A stretch of DNA of 64,000 bases from an uncultured Acidobacteriaceae bacterium (lineage in GTDB: Bacteria > Acidobacteriota > Terriglobia > Terriglobales > Acidobacteriaceae), in the NCBI GenBank assembly GCA_903842065.1, contig CAIMKZ010000033.1:1-64000 (forward strand), given 5' to 3'. This document shows, one piece after another, positions 26,445 to 35,244 of this stretch. Positions within the stretch are counted from its first letter, which is position 1; every line of letters begins with the position of its first letter. The notes under the pieces were generated by a model that saw only the letters and a list, made by a program, of their open reading frames with translations, ran no database searches and was not told where the DNA came from. The position numbers and the translations under genes were made by a program.

Positions 26445-28766
26445 TCATCCGATCCGTTGAACTGCCGAGGCGACAACCGCCTGGCCATAGCTTAGGCCGC
26501 CGTCGCCGGGGCTGACTTGCTTGTGGCGGCGGACGGTGAAGCCGTTTGATTCGAGTCCCGTGCGGAGGAGATGGGAGAGGCGGCGGTTGTGGAGGCAGCC
26601 GCCGCTCATTGCGATTTGGGTGATGCCGGTGGATTCGCGGGCGAGGATGGCGGACTGAATGAAGGCGCAGGCAATAGCGGAGTGGAAGCGGGCGGAGATG
26701 GTTTCCGGAGCTACGTTGGCGCGGAGGTCGCGGACGATTGCTTGCCAAAGAGGCTTTGTCACGATCTGGATGGGAGAGCCGTCTTCGAGTTCGGGGAGAT
26801 AGGATTCATCGTCGAGGTCGAGGCGCGAGTCAATCGCGATCCCTTCGAGTTCGATGGCGGCCTGGGCTTCGTAGTCTACGGCTCGGCGGTTTAGAACGAC
26901 AGAGGCTACGGCGTCGAAGAGGCGGCCCAGGCTCGATGTGAGCGGAGCGTTGATCTCGCGGTCGATCATGCGAACAAACATCTGCGCTTCGTGGTCGGAG
27001 CAGCCGGTGAGTTCGGTGGCCTCGTCTACAAAGAAACCGGCTGCGACGAGATGTCCGAAAGCCATGCGCCAGGGTTCGTGGATGGCTGCATCGCCGCCGG
27101 GCATGGGCGTGTAACTGAGATGCGCGAAGCGGCGGAAGGCTGCGGGGTCGCACGAGTCGAGGTCGGCGATGAGGACTTCCCCGCCCCATATTCTCCCATC
27201 AGACCCGTAGCCGGTGCCGTCGAGCGCGAGGCCTATGACGGGGCCGTCGACACGATTTTCTGCCATGCAGGCGGCGATGTGGGCGTGGTGGTGCTGAACG
27301 GCGATGAGCGGCAGTTTGCGCTCTGCGGCAAACTCTTTGGCCCAGGCAGTTGAAAGATATCCGGGGTGCAGGTCGTGCACAACGGCCCCGGGCTCGATCT
27401 CGAAAGTGCGCATGAGATGGGCGAGTGATTCGCGGAAGAAGTCCAGGCCGGTGGGATTCTCGAGGTCCCCTAGATGCTGGCTCTGATATGCGTAACGGCC
27501 GCGGGCGAGGGTGAAGACATTCTTCAAGTGGCCGCCGACGGCGAGCAGAGGCGGAGAGTCGATTGGGAGCGGAACCGAAAGAGGGACGTAGCCGCGGGCG
27601 CGACGGATGAGTTGGGGCGCGCCATCGACGACTCCTGCGACGGAGTCGTCGCAGCGCTGAAGAATCTCGCGGTCGTGGAGGAGGAAGGCGTCGGCGATCT
27701 GGGCCAGACGCGAAAGTGCCTCGTCGTTGTCGATGGCGATGGGCTCGTCGCTCAGGTTGGCGGAGGTCATGACCAGGGCTTGAACGCGCGGGTCAGCGAA
27801 GAGCAGATGTTGAAGCGGTGCATAAGGCAGAAAGACGCCAAGCCACGGGAGTCCAGGGGCGACCGATGAAGCGATCGATGATTCCGCACGGTGGCGCGCT
27901 AGAACGATGGGCCGGGCCGAGGTGCTGAGCAGAGCTTCTTCGGCTTCGGTCAGCTCACAAATGGCGCGAGCGGAGTCGAGATCGCGGACCATGACGGCCA
28001 GGGGCTTTGAGTCGCGGCGTTTGCGCTGGCGGAGGCGGGTAACTGCGGTTTCACTCGTGGCGTCAACGGCAAGGTGAATGCCGCCGATCCCTTTGATGGC
28101 GAGGATGCGGCCGTCCAACAGCATCTCGATTGCAGTGGCAACGGGATCGGGGGTTTCGAGTTCCCTGCCGCCGGCATCGACTAGACAGAGGCGCGGGCCG
28201 CAAGCCGGGCAGGCGTTCGGCTGGGCGTGGAAGCGGCGGTCGGCAGGGTTATCGTACTCGGCCTGACAGGCCGGGCACATGGTGAAGCCGGCCATTGAGG
28301 TCTGCGGCCGGTCGTAGGGGATCTGCCGCGTGATGGTGAAACGCGGGCCGCAGTTGGTGCAGTTAGTGAACGAGTAGCGATACCGTCTGTCCAAAGGGTC
28401 AAAAAAATCGTGGAGGCAGTCGGGGCAGGTGGCGGCGTCGGGGGGAATGGCTGTTGAAACCCTGCCGTGAACCTCGCTTGAGAGGATGTGGAAGTTCTTT
28501 TCTCCGTTTGGTGGAATTGTACGGGCGGTTACAGAGTCGATGCGGGCCAGCGGCGGGGCTTCGGCGCGGAGGCGGGTGAGGAAGCTGTCGAGATTGGCGG
28601 CGGAGCCTTCTACTTCAATGGTGACGCCGTCTGTATTGTTCGAGACGAAGCCGGAGAGCCGCTCCTCGGTGGCGAGGCGGTGGACGAAGGGGCGGAAGCC
28701 GACGCCCTGGACGAGGCCGTTAACGGCCAGGGTTTGGCGGCGGATCGGGTTGGGCTCGGTGGTCAT
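26445..28766 (-). CDS. hypF: Carbamoyltransferase HypF, [NiFe]-hydrogenase maturation
   Basis: Makes the carbamoyl-adenylate used by HypE to build the CN ligands of the NiFe centre. The 773-aa protein has an acylphosphatase domain (about 10-95, GLVQGVGFRPFVHRLA). Two Cys4 zinc fingers are Cys114/117/136/139 and Cys164/167/186/189, each CxxC-x18-CxxC. A YrdC-like domain (about 200-385) and a Kae1-like carbamoyltransferase domain with QHHHAHIAACMAE and SGGCLHNRRL complete it. ATG 28766 starts at the acylphosphatase domain; the frame is open far upstream but lies over other genes. HypA-E are not in the window. The client is the hox hydrogenase 1 kb away. Confidence 0.96.
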   Translation of the reverse strand: MTTEPNPIRRQTLAVNGLVQGVGFRPFVHRLATEERLSGFVSNNTDGVTIEVEGSAANLDSFLTRLRAEAPPLARIDSVTARTIPPNGEKNFHILSSEVHGRVSTAIPPDAATCPDCLHDFFDPLDRRYRYSFTNCTNCGPRFTITRQIPYDRPQTSMAGFTMCPACQAEYDNPADRRFHAQPNACPACGPRLCLVDAGGRELETPDPVATAIEMLLDGRILAIKGIGGIHLAVDATSETAVTRLRQRKRRDSKPLAVMVRDLDSARAICELTEAEEALLSTSARPIVLARHRAESSIASSVAPGLPWLGVFLPYAPLQHLLFADPRVQALVMTSANLSDEPIAIDNDEALSRLAQIADAFLLHDREILQRCDDSVAGVVDGAPQLIRRARGYVPLSVPLPIDSPPLLAVGGHLKNVFTLARGRYAYQSQHLGDLENPTGLDFFRESLAHLMRTFEIEPGAVVHDLHPGYLSTAWAKEFAAERKLPLIAVQHHHAHIAACMAENRVDGPVIGLALDGTGYGSDGRIWGGEVLIADLDSCDPAAFRRFAHLSYTPMPGGDAAIHEPWRMAFGHLVAAGFFVDEATELTGCSDHEAQMFVRMIDREINAPLTSSLGRLFDAVASVVLNRRAVDYEAQAAIELEGIAIDSRLDLDDESYLPELEDGSPIQIVTKPLWQAIVRDLRANVAPETISARFHSAIACAFIQSAILARESTGITQIAMSGGCLHNRRLSHLLRTGLESNGFTVRRHKQVSPGDGGLSYGQAVVASAVQRIG

Positions 28767-28874
28767 TCGGTTCGCCTCGGAACGGGACAAGGATAGCGCA
28801 AGGAGCCCCGGAGATGTGTCATCGGACTCAGCAGGCACGGCAGCGGAAGCGCACAATCGGAGCTGAGGCGAAGA

Positions 28875-29597
28875 ATGATGGCAGATTGGAGCTGTATTCG
28901 GAGTACTGGCAGTGCTCTGCTCATCGTGATGGCCTGCTGGCCGGCCGCCGCACAGGAGCCCAGCAGTGCGCAGGTGATCGCGCAGATCGATTCGGCAGCC
29001 CGGAACCGCTACGAACAGGTTCTCGGATTCACGGATGTCGAGCATTACGCGGTGTTTCGCGGCACGGACGAGACCCATCCCGCGGCTCAGATGACAGTGA
29101 AGACGACCTATCGCAAGGGGGGTGGCAAGAGCTACGAGGTGCTCAACGAGAGCGGATCGGCGTTTATGGCCCGGATCGTCCTGCATCCGCTGCTGGACAA
29201 TGAGCGGGAGATCAATCTGCCCGGCAACGTGGAGCAGTCGTGGTTTACAGTGGCCAACTATGAGATGCAGTTGAAGCCCGGCGGCGTGCAGCAGATCAAT
29301 GGGCGGGCGTGCTACATGCTTGCGGTAAACGCCCGGCGCAAGGCGCCCAACATGATCGACGGAACGCTCTGGGTAGATGCTAAGAGCGGTCTGGTCGTGC
29401 GCATCGACGGCATGGCTACAAAGAGCCCCGCGCCGTTTGCGGGAGCCGCGCGGATGATCCGCGACTATATGGATCTGAATGATTTTTCGATGTCGACGCA
29501 TGCACGGGCTGAGTCCGTGAGCGCTCTGTTCGGGCGCACGGTGGTGACGATCGATTACGGCGAGTATCACCTGGAGGTCGGTACGACTTTCAAATAG
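28875..29597 (+). CDS. Secreted LolA-like-fold protein of unknown function
   Basis: A 240-aa protein with an N-terminal signal peptide (about residues 1-26, cleavage after PAAA-QEP). A beta-rich domain follows whose central strands (GRACYMLAVNARRKAP, GTLWVDAKSGLVVRIDG) resemble the 'outer-membrane lipoprotein-sorting' LolA/LppX-like fold. No lipobox is seen. It is divergent from hypF with a 108-bp spacer and is followed by the hox regulatory region. The role is unknown. Confidence 0.6.
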   Translation: MMADWSCIRSTGSALLIVMACWPAAAQEPSSAQVIAQIDSAARNRYEQVLGFTDVEHYAVFRGTDETHPAAQMTVKTTYRKGGGKSYEVLNESGSAFMARIVLHPLLDNEREINLPGNVEQSWFTVANYEMQLKPGGVQQINGRACYMLAVNARRKAPNMIDGTLWVDAKSGLVVRIDGMATKSPAPFAGAARMIRDYMDLNDFSMSTHARAESVSALFGRTVVTIDYGEYHLEVGTTFK

Positions 29598-29689
29598 GCG
29601 GAGTGTGATGCAGCTCTCTCTGAGGGATGATTCGGAGAGAGCATTGTGATCCCAAACACCAGAGATGACTACAACCCTCGTAACTACTA

Positions 29690-29725
29690 TGTGATATCGA
29701 CACACAGAGTCGTGATGAATGTCAC
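29690..29725 (+). promoter_or_regulatory. CRP/FNR-type palindromes upstream of hoxE
   Basis: GTGA (29712-29715), N6 TGAATG and TCAC (29722-29725) form a core palindrome like the one before the heme operon. Just upstream, TGTG-N7-CACA (29690-29704) is a second symmetric element. They are 86 bp or more upstream of the hoxE start. The assignment to CRP or FNR proteins is inferred from symmetry and spacing only. Confidence 0.45.
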
Positions 29726-29732
29726 GGTCAGC

Positions 29733-29751
29733 GCTTAGAACATGCTTAGAA
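29733..29751 (+). promoter_or_regulatory. 11-bp-spaced direct repeat upstream of hoxE
   Basis: GCTTAGAA occurs perfectly at 29733-29740 and 29744-29751, an 11-bp period that puts both copies on one DNA face. Such tandem 7-8 bp repeats are typical of OmpR/PhoB-family response regulators. It lies 60 bp before the hoxE start and directly follows the GTGA-N6-TCAC palindrome. Confidence 0.5.
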
Positions 29752-29810
29752 TGGTTCGCAGGTCGAGTGCGCCATAAGTAGAGCCTTCTGCGCTCCTCCG
29801 GGGAGGATCC

Positions 29811-30308
29811 TTGGCTTCTTTTATCCCTCCAGCTCTTCCCAGCGACGACAAGCGTTGGAAGATTGTTCATGCCACCATGCGCAAGAACGGCTTTGCGCGC
29901 CACGCGCTGATTGAGACGCTGCACACCGTACAGTCCTCGTTCGGCTACCTGGACGAAGATGCGATCCGCTTTGTGGCGCGTTCGTTGCGGGTGCCATTGA
30001 GCCAGGCCTACGGTGTGGTGACGTTCTACCACTACTTCAACCTCAAGCCTCCGGGAAGACACACGGTAACGGTGTGCGCGGGCACTACCTGCTTCATCAA
30101 GGGCGCGGACAAGCTGATTGCGACAGCGCAGAAGCGGCTGGGCATCGAGACCGGGCACACAACTCCTGACGGCGAGGTGAGCCTGATGGTGGCACGGTGC
30201 GTGGGCGCTTGCAGCCGCGCTCCGGTGACTCTGATGGACGGCGAGGTTCAGGGTGAGATGACCAGTGAGCAGATGCTGGCACAGCTCGAAAGGTGGACTG
30301 TCGAATGA
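29811..30308 (+). CDS. hoxE: Bidirectional hydrogenase subunit HoxE (NuoE-like [2Fe-2S])
   Basis: A 165-aa thioredoxin-like [2Fe-2S] subunit that joins the diaphorase module. It has FARHALIETLHTVQSSFGYLDE, QAYGVVTFYHYFN and the cluster cysteines in VCAGTTCFIKGA and ARCVGACSRAP. The start is TTG 29811, with GGGGAGGA upstream at normal distance; there is no in-frame ATG near. Its stop overlaps the hoxF ATG by 4 nt. HoxE marks the five-subunit group 3d enzyme rather than a plain HoxFUYH. Confidence 0.9.
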   Translation: MASFIPPALPSDDKRWKIVHATMRKNGFARHALIETLHTVQSSFGYLDEDAIRFVARSLRVPLSQAYGVVTFYHYFNLKPPGRHTVTVCAGTTCFIKGADKLIATAQKRLGIETGHTTPDGEVSLMVARCVGACSRAPVTLMDGEVQGEMTSEQMLAQLERWTVE

Positions 30309-31945
30309 CGATTGAAGAGCTTGAACAGCTAGCGATATCCGTCCGGCGCGACAACGCGAAGTTCGACTATCAAGTGAACGTGTGCATGGATCTGGCCTGC
30401 GCCAGCCAGGGCGCGGGAGCCATCAAGGAAGCGCTGGATCAGGCGGTGGCAGCCTCGGGCAAAAATGTGCTTGTGCGCCGGACCGGGTGCATGGGGCCCT
30501 GCTCGCACGGGCCGCTGGTGCGCGTCGATCCAGAGAAGACACTCTACAGAAAGCTCAAGAGCGAGCACGCGGAGAAGATCGTTGGAGCATTGGGCTCGAA
30601 GCCGGTGTCCGAGTTGCAATGCGACCTCTCCGAGCACTTCGAGGGTCAGGTGCGGGTGGTTCTTGAGAACGCCGGCTACATAGATCCCAGCAAAATCGAA
30701 GACTACATCGGTCGTGATGGCTACAAGGCGTTGCTTTCGATGCTGACCGAGATGACGCCGAACGGCGTCATCCACCGCATCACAGAGAGCGGCCTGCGCG
30801 GACGCGGCGGCGGCGGATACCCAACCGGCCTGAAGTGGGGCACGGTGGCCAAGGCCGCGGGCGACACCAAATTTGTGGTGTGCAACGGCGACGAGGGCGA
30901 TCCCGGCGCGTTCATGGACCGCAGCGTGATGGAGGGCGATCCCCATCGCGTCATCGAGGGCATGGCGATTGCTGGCTACGCCATCGGAGCCAGCAAGGGA
31001 TACATCTATGTTCGCGCCGAATATCCGCTGGCGGTGAGCCGGCTGACGGCCGCGCTGCGCGATGCGCGCCGGGTCGGTCTGCTGGGTATGAACATCTGCA
31101 ACACGACCTTCAACTTCGACGTGGAGATCCGTCTCGGCGCCGGTGCTTTTGTGTGCGGCGAAGAGACGGCGCTGCTGGCCTCGATCGAAGGTCGGCGGGG
31201 CAATCCACGCACAAGGCCGCCCTATCCGGCATCGAGCGGCTTGTGGGGCAAGCCCACGCTGATCAACAACGTTGAGACCTACGCCAACATCGCGCCCATC
31301 ATCCGCAACGGCGGTAAGTGGTTCCACAACATGGGTTCGGAGCGCAGCAAGGGCACCAAGGTCTTCGCGCTGACGGGCAAGATCGCCAACACCGGCCTGG
31401 TTGAAGTTCCCATGGGCATTTCGCTCAAGGACATCATCGAGAAGATCGGCGGCGGCGTTCCGGGGGGGCACAAACTCAAGGCTGTCCAGACGGGAGGCCC
31501 TTCGGGCGGCTGCATTCCGGCCAATATGCTCGACGTAGGCGTAAGTTACGACGCGCTGCTCAAGATGGGCTCGATCATGGGTTCGGGCGGCATGATCGTT
31601 ATGGACGACACCTCGTGCATGGTAAACGTGGCGCGGTTCTTCATGGAGTTCTGCATGACGGAGTCGTGCGGCAAGTGTGTTCCCTGCCGTGCCGGAACCG
31701 CGCAGATGCATACGCTGCTGACGCGGATCGCCGAGGGCCACGGTAGCATGGAAGACCTCGAACTGTTAGAAGACCTGTGCGCGACGGTCAAGGAGGCGAG
31801 CCTGTGCGGCCTTGGCCAAACGGCTCCAAATCCTGTGCTGAGCACGCTCAAGTACTTCCGCGCTGAGTATGAGGAGCACATCGTGCACAAGCGTTGCCCT
31901 GCCGGCATATGCAAAGTTAGCCACGTCGAGGAGGTGACCGCATGA
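30305..31945 (+). CDS. hoxF: Bidirectional hydrogenase diaphorase subunit HoxF
   Basis: The NADH-oxidising flavoprotein subunit, 546 aa. An N-terminal ferredoxin-like domain (about 20-100) carries [2Fe-2S] cysteines in [11 protein letters not shown] and GCMGPCSHG. The NuoF-like core has the FMN/NADH motifs [16 protein letters not shown] and [15 protein letters not shown]. The [4Fe-4S] ligands are in [13 protein letters not shown] plus a later Cys in [14 protein letters not shown] 30305 overlaps hoxE. It is cytoplasmic and works with HoxE and HoxU. Confidence 0.95.
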   Translation: MTIEELEQLAISVRRDNAKFDYQVNVCMDLACASQGAGAIKEALDQAVAASGKNVLVRRTGCMGPCSHGPLVRVDPEKTLYRKLKSEHAEKIVGALGSKPVSELQCDLSEHFEGQVRVVLENAGYIDPSKIEDYIGRDGYKALLSMLTEMTPNGVIHRITESGLRGRGGGGYPTGLKWGTVAKAAGDTKFVVCNGDEGDPGAFMDRSVMEGDPHRVIEGMAIAGYAIGASKGYIYVRAEYPLAVSRLTAALRDARRVGLLGMNICNTTFNFDVEIRLGAGAFVCGEETALLASIEGRRGNPRTRPPYPASSGLWGKPTLINNVETYANIAPIIRNGGKWFHNMGSERSKGTKVFALTGKIANTGLVEVPMGISLKDIIEKIGGGVPGGHKLKAVQTGGPSGGCIPANMLDVGVSYDALLKMGSIMGSGGMIVMDDTSCMVNVARFFMEFCMTESCGKCVPCRAGTAQMHTLLTRIAEGHGSMEDLELLEDLCATVKEASLCGLGQTAPNPVLSTLKYFRAEYEEHIVHKRCPAGICKVSHVEEVTA

Positions 31946-32652
31946 GCCCGGACAGCGACGTCAAAACACTTACCATCGACGAGCGTGAAGTCAGTGCGCG
32001 GGCCGGACAAACAGTACTCGACGTAGCCCGCGAGAACGAGATTCCCATCCCCACCCTGTGTCACCTGGAAGGGTTGAGCGATGTGGGCGCCTGCCGCTTG
32101 TGCCTGGTGGAGATCGCCGGCTCCCCCAAACTGCTGCCGGCCTGCGTTACCACAGTGCAGGAAGGCATGCAGATAACCACGGACTCCGAGCGGCTGCGCA
32201 AGCACCGGCGGACGATTCTTGAGATGCTGTTCGCCGAGCGCAACCACGTCTGTTCGGTGTGCGTGGCCAACAATCACTGCGAGTTGCAGTCGATGGCGCA
32301 GTCCATGGGACTCACGCACATCCGTCTGCCCTACCGCAACGCGGCCTACGATGTGGACGCCTCACACATCCGCTTCACGGTAGACCACAACCGATGCATC
32401 CTGTGTCAGCGTTGCATCCGCGTGTGTGCTGAGATTGAAGGCGCGCACGTTTGGGACATTATGAACCGGGGCACCAACTGTCTGGTGATTACGGATCTTA
32501 AAGACGACTGGGGCGCAAGCACCTGCACGTCCTGCGGCAAATGCGTTGAGGTCTGCCCGACCGGCGCGCTGTTCAACAAGGCGCGGGTTGGATCACCGCA
32601 CCCCAAGAAGCCGGAATTCCTGCCCTATCTGAACCTGATGAGGAATGCGTGA
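31942..32652 (+). CDS. hoxU: Bidirectional hydrogenase diaphorase subunit HoxU
   Basis: A 236-aa Fe-S electron-transfer subunit related to the NuoG N-terminus. A plant-type [2Fe-2S] site is seen in [19 protein letters not shown] with a later PAC. The His/Cys [4Fe-4S] site is [16 protein letters not shown]. Two ferredoxin-type sites are [11 protein letters not shown] and [12 protein letters not shown]. It passes electrons between HoxEF and the hydrogenase dimer. It starts in a 4-nt overlap with hoxF and ends overlapping hoxY by 1 nt. Confidence 0.95.
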   Translation: MSPDSDVKTLTIDEREVSARAGQTVLDVARENEIPIPTLCHLEGLSDVGACRLCLVEIAGSPKLLPACVTTVQEGMQITTDSERLRKHRRTILEMLFAERNHVCSVCVANNHCELQSMAQSMGLTHIRLPYRNAAYDVDASHIRFTVDHNRCILCQRCIRVCAEIEGAHVWDIMNRGTNCLVITDLKDDWGASTCTSCGKCVEVCPTGALFNKARVGSPHPKKPEFLPYLNLMRNA

Positions 32653-33185
32653 TGAGCAAACTGAAACTGGCAACAGTGTGGCTGGACGGCTGCTCGGGCT
32701 GCCACATGTCGTTTCTCGATCTGGACGAGAAGATTCTCGAACTCGCCGCCCTGATCGATCTGGTCTACAGCCCATTGGTCGATGCGCGGGAGTATCCGGA
32801 TATGGTGGACATCGCGCTCGTCGAAGGCGCGGTAGCATCCGAAGCCGACCTTGAGAAGATCCGCAAGGTGCGCGCGCACACCAAAACGCTGGTGGCGATG
32901 GGAGACTGCGCTGTTACCGGCAACGTGCCGGCGATGCGCAACCCGATTGGGGTGGAGGCGATTATGAAGCGCGCCTACATCGAGAACGCAACCACACAAC
33001 AGCAACTGCCGACGCTGGGGCTGCCCAAGCTGCTGCCCATCGTGCAGCCGATCCATCAGTATGTGAAGGTGGATGTATTTCTGCCCGGCTGCCCGCCCTC
33101 GGCACAGACTTTTCACGCCGCGCTGACCGCTTTGATCGCGGGCACGCCGCTCGACATCCCCGCGCTGACGCGCTTCGGAGCCTGA
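32652..33185 (+). CDS. hoxY: [NiFe] hydrogenase small subunit HoxY
   Basis: A 177-aa soluble small subunit holding the proximal [4Fe-4S] cluster. The ligands are Cys14 and Cys17 in LDGCSGCHMSF, then MGDCAVTGN and LPGCPPSA. It lacks a Tat signal and the medial/distal cluster domain of membrane hydrogenases, as expected for group 3d. ATG 32652 is preferred over GTG 32649 because AGGA is at normal distance. It is 2 nt upstream of hoxH. Confidence 0.95.
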   Translation: MSKLKLATVWLDGCSGCHMSFLDLDEKILELAALIDLVYSPLVDAREYPDMVDIALVEGAVASEADLEKIRKVRAHTKTLVAMGDCAVTGNVPAMRNPIGVEAIMKRAYIENATTQQQLPTLGLPKLLPIVQPIHQYVKVDVFLPGCPPSAQTFHAALTALIAGTPLDIPALTRFGA

Positions 33186-33187
33186 AG

Positions 33188-34612
33188 ATGAGCCGGACTG
33201 TCATCATTGATCCCGTTACGCGCCTCGAAGGCCACGGCAAGATCACCATCATGCTGGACGACGGCGGCGCGGTAGAGAACGCACTCTTCCATGTGACCCA
33301 GGTGCGCGGTTTTGAGCGCTTCAGCGAGGGACGTCCCTACTACGAGATGCCCAGCCTGATGGCGCGCGTCTGCGGCATCTGCCCGGTCTCGCACCTGCTG
33401 GCCTCGGCCAAAGCCTGCGAAGCTATCATGTCGGTGCGCATTCCCCACACCGCGGCGCAACTGAGGCGCGTGCTGAACCTGGCTCAGCTGCTACAGTCGC
33501 ACGCGCTGAGCTTCTTCTATCTCGCATCTCCCGATCTGCTGCTGGGCATGGAGTCTGACCCCACAACCCGAAATGTGCTGGGCGTTGCGGCAGCTACTCC
33601 GGTGCTGGGCAAGGCCGGCGTGGCACTGCGCCGCATCGGCCAGACGATCATCGAATTGTTGTCGGGCAAGCGCATCCACACAGGATGGGTCGTGCCGGGC
33701 GGCGTCACTGAGCCACTCACCGCCGAGAAGCGCGACAGCATTCTGGCCCTGCTCCCAGAAGCGCTCAGGGACACGCAGATGGCGCTGGCCGCCTACAAGC
33801 AGATCGCCGACAAGTTCAAGCAGGAGATCGAGGTCTTCGCCAACTTCCCGTCGAACTATCTCGGCATGGTGGACTCCGACGGCTCAGCCGTCTACACCGA
33901 CGGCAACCTGCGTCTGATCGATCAGGCAGGCTACACGATCGAAGACGACATCTCGGCCATTCGTGTGACTCAGGTCTTCGGTGAGGCCGTGGAGCCTTAT
34001 AGCTTTACCAAGTTCCCCTACTACAAGCCGCTGGGCTACCCGGACGGCTGCTACCGCGTGGGACCGCTGGCGCGACTCAACATCGTCGCGAACATGGGAA
34101 CCGACTGCGCCGACAAAGAGCTCAAGGAGTTCAAGCAGCTCTCCAAGGGACCCGTTGAAAGCTCGTTCTTCTATCACCACGCGCGGCTGGTCGAGATGCT
34201 CTACGCCATCGAGATGATCGAGCGGATCATGGCTGACCCCAAGATCCTCGACAAGCATGTAAAGGCGGCGGCGGGCGTGAATCGCCTCGAAGGCGCAGGA
34301 CACGCCGAGGCGCCGCGCGGCGTTCTGCACCACCACTACAAGGTGGACGAGAACGGCAAGATCGTCTGGGCCAACCTCATGATCGCCACCGGCCACAACA
34401 ACTACGCGATGAACCGCGGCGTGTTGCAGGCGGCGCGGGCATATGTGAAGAAGGGCAAGTTCACCGAGGGAGCTCTCAACCGGATTCAGGCCGTGGTCAG
34501 GACCTTCGATCCCTGCCTGAGCTGCTCGACGCATGCCTACGGGCAGATGCCGCTCAACGTGGAACTGCTTAACTCCGATGGCGAAATTGTGGACCGCTTA
34601 GTGCAGGGCTAG
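33188..34612 (+). CDS. hoxH: [NiFe] hydrogenase large subunit HoxH
   Basis: The catalytic subunit of the NAD-linked hydrogenase, 474 aa. The L1 motif RVCGICPVSH has Cys62 and Cys65, and the L2 motif DPCLSCSTH has Cys443 and Cys446; these four cysteines bind Ni and Fe. HoxW is expected to cut after His449 and remove the last 25 residues (AYGQMPLN onward). L1 is the CGIC-x3-H form typical of group 3. It is the last gene of hoxEFUYH, with hoxW following after 76 bp and a hairpin. Confidence 0.96.
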   Translation: MSRTVIIDPVTRLEGHGKITIMLDDGGAVENALFHVTQVRGFERFSEGRPYYEMPSLMARVCGICPVSHLLASAKACEAIMSVRIPHTAAQLRRVLNLAQLLQSHALSFFYLASPDLLLGMESDPTTRNVLGVAAATPVLGKAGVALRRIGQTIIELLSGKRIHTGWVVPGGVTEPLTAEKRDSILALLPEALRDTQMALAAYKQIADKFKQEIEVFANFPSNYLGMVDSDGSAVYTDGNLRLIDQAGYTIEDDISAIRVTQVFGEAVEPYSFTKFPYYKPLGYPDGCYRVGPLARLNIVANMGTDCADKELKEFKQLSKGPVESSFFYHHARLVEMLYAIEMIERIMADPKILDKHVKAAAGVNRLEGAGHAEAPRGVLHHHYKVDENGKIVWANLMIATGHNNYAMNRGVLQAARAYVKKGKFTEGALNRIQAVVRTFDPCLSCSTHAYGQMPLNVELLNSDGEIVDRLVQG

Positions 34613-34649
34613 CCCGCTTCCCTGTAGCCCGCATTTGCCTTATGCCTCT

Positions 34650-34675
34650 CCCAGGTCTCAAAATCGAGACCTGGG
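34650..34675. repeat. REP-like hairpin between hoxH and hoxW
   Basis: CCCAGGTCTC (34650-34659) and GAGACCTGGG (34666-34675) are perfect 10-bp inverted arms around AAAATC, followed by GTACCC. There is no T-run, so it is not a classic terminator. The form looks like a dispersed intergenic palindrome. It lies 5' of the likely hoxW start and may modulate read-through or RNA stability. Confidence 0.6.
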
Positions 34676-34688
34676 GTACCCATCCTTC

Positions 34689-35168
34689 GTGGCTGATTCA
34701 AATCGAATACGTTGTTTGATTCTTGCCTGCGGAAATTCCCTCCGCGGAGACGATGGCGCTGGTCCGTGGCTCGCCGGTTGGGCCGAAGAGCGGTTTCACA
34801 GCAACGCAGGCGTGCGCGTTATCGCGCGCATGCAGTGGACGCCGGAGCTGGCCGCGGAGATCGCCGAGTCGAACTCTGTTCTGTTCGTCGATTGCGCGAT
34901 CGATGGCACGCCCGGCGAGGTTCGCATCTCACCGGTCGAGTGCGCCGAAGATGCAGGAGAAATAGCGACCCATCACAACGACGCGCCGCATCTGCTCAGG
35001 CTCTGCCGCGAGCTGTACGGTGTTTCTCCGCGCTCTTCCCTGCTCCTGACGGTTGGCGCGGGATCGACGGAGCTGGGTGAGGGGTTCAGCACCGATGTCT
35101 CGTCTATGATGCCCGAGGCTTGCCGCTGTATCGAGAGGATTGTGCTGGAAGCATTGAGCGGCGGCTAG
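34689..35168 (+). CDS. hoxW: Hydrogenase maturation endopeptidase HoxW
   Basis: A HyaD/HybD-family protease that trims the HoxH C-terminus after nickel insertion. It has the ILACGNSLRGDDGAGPWLA motif with the Ni-recognising acidic residue, FVDCAIDG in the middle, and LLLTVGAGSTELGEG near the end. I use GTG 34689 (160 codons including stop). The frame opens at TTG 34635, but that would translate the hairpin repeat and adds 18 unconserved residues. It converges with the dhoD-like gene across a hairpin. Confidence 0.85.
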   Translation: MADSNRIRCLILACGNSLRGDDGAGPWLAGWAEERFHSNAGVRVIARMQWTPELAAEIAESNSVLFVDCAIDGTPGEVRISPVECAEDAGEIATHHNDAPHLLRLCRELYGVSPRSSLLLTVGAGSTELGEGFSTDVSSMMPEACRCIERIVLEALSGG

Positions 35169-35200
35169 CGAACATCCCTCATGGGCTGGTGCAAAAGGAA

Positions 35201-35227
35201 ACGGCGTCTGCGGAAAGCAGACGCCGT
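35201..35227. terminator. Hairpin terminator between convergent hoxW and DHOD-like genes
   Basis: ACGGCGTCTGC (35201-35211), GGAAA and GCAGACGCCGT (35217-35227) form an 11-bp stem. Read on the minus strand it is followed by TTTCCTTTT, so it best serves the nifJ/DHOD-like operon; on the plus strand the tail is poor. Confidence 0.65.
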
Positions 35228-35244
35228 GTTCGTATAAAGAGCCT

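Noticed and set aside
29613..29642. GCTCTCTC...GAGAGAGC hairpin as a terminator of the secreted-protein gene
   Set aside because: 14-nt loop and no following T-run; too weak to call.
28767..30158. In-frame upstream extension of hypF to a 1237-aa ORF
   Set aside because: The extension runs antisense through a secreted-protein gene and hoxE, and has no family similarity; the acylphosphatase domain starts at 28766.
30329..31741. 470-aa ORF antisense to hoxF
   Set aside because: Shadow of a certain gene; composition typical of reverse-strand frames.
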